Below the pieces are notes generated by a model. The model saw only the letters and a program-made list of their open reading frames with translations, was not told the DNA's origin and made no database searches. The translations under genes and the position numbers were made by a program. A stretch of DNA of 6,471 bases from JBHIDQ01 sp046760155 (GTDB taxonomy: Bacteria > Chloroflexota > Dehalococcoidia > Dehalococcoidales > RBG-16-60-22): positions 1 through 6,471 of the forward strand of contig JBHIDQ010000084.1 of NCBI GenBank assembly GCA_046760155.1. The letters run 5' to 3'. This document shows positions 6,182-6,471 of the stretch, in pieces (the first letter of the stretch is position 1; every line of letters begins with the position of its first letter).

Positions 6182-6471
6182 ATGAACCAGAAAGAAAGCA
6201 TCCTGATTGTTGACGATGATGAGAGTACTTCGACCACCTTATCGTTCATATTCAAGGAGAAGGGTTATCAGACAGAGACAGTTGGGACGGGGCAGGGGGC
6301 ACTAGAGAAAGCGCAGAAGAGATTCTTCAACCTAGTTCTCCTCGACATTAAGCTGCCTGACATGGAAGGAGTAGAACTACTAGCACCCTTGAAGAAAATG
6401 CACCCTGACATGGTAATCCTCATGGTTACTGCCTACGCTTCTCTAGAAACAGCGGTGCAAGCCTTGAACGA
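6182..6471 (+). CDS. CheY-like response regulator, N-terminal part (runs off the right edge)
   Basis: The first 96 complete codons of a receiver domain are visible: D11/D12, phospho-acceptor D55 (LLDIKLP) and T83 in VTAYAS. The conserved lysine and anything after it lie outside the window, so an output domain cannot be excluded. It aligns without gaps to the gene at 5647, with a constant offset of 535 bases, and is clearly a duplicate. The ATG is chosen because it matches the paralogue's start; the Shine-Dalgarno (AGAAGTGAG just upstream) is weaker than in the preceding genes. No frameshift is seen in the visible part. Confidence 0.88.
   Translation, partial: MNQKESILIVDDDESTSTTLSFIFKEKGYQTETVGTGQGALEKAQKRFFNLVLLDIKLPDMEGVELLAPLKKMHPDMVILMVTAYASLETAVQALN

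Overview
The window holds two divergent transcription units. The organism looks like a member of the Chloroflexota, possibly Dehalococcoidia. I infer this from the general feel of the protein sequences, the single-membrane style of secreted foldase, and the cytosolic PAS kinase followed by stand-alone receiver proteins. No marker gene is present to prove it.

Left half, minus strand (3343 down to 1): a compact housekeeping unit. It starts at a good sigma-70-type promoter (-10 at 3315-3320, -35 at 3338-3343). It runs through a membrane-anchored foldase with two parvulin-like repeats (2006-3271, TTG start), homoserine dehydrogenase with an ACT domain (hom, 677-1981) and threonine synthase (thrC, 656 to beyond the left edge). 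The gaps are 24 and 20 bases, so the three genes are probably cotranscribed. Hom and ThrC catalyse two steps of threonine synthesis. The foldase is an unrelated passenger at the head of the unit.

Middle, 3272-3522: a 251-base intergenic region with the two divergent promoters. The rightward one is TTGACA, 17 bases, TAATAT, and two short TTGT/ACAA inverted repeats overlap its -35 and spacer. A leader of about 79 bases follows.

Right half, plus strand (3523 to 6471): a two-component cluster. A soluble PAS histidine kinase (3523-4875) is followed after 4 bases by a tandem-receiver protein (REC-REC, 4880-5629), then a single-receiver protein (5647-6072). After 109 bases comes a close paralogue of the latter (6182 to beyond the right edge). 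None of the complete receiver proteins has an output domain, so signalling must pass to partners elsewhere or act by phosphotransfer and protein contact.

The features most worth a second look are in the right half. A 75-bp in-frame direct repeat brackets the PAS domain of the kinase, with a strong jump in GC content at its second copy. The two single-receiver genes are collinear duplicates whose similarity is very uneven along their length. I saw no RNA genes, insertion sequences, CRISPR arrays or convincing intrinsic terminators.
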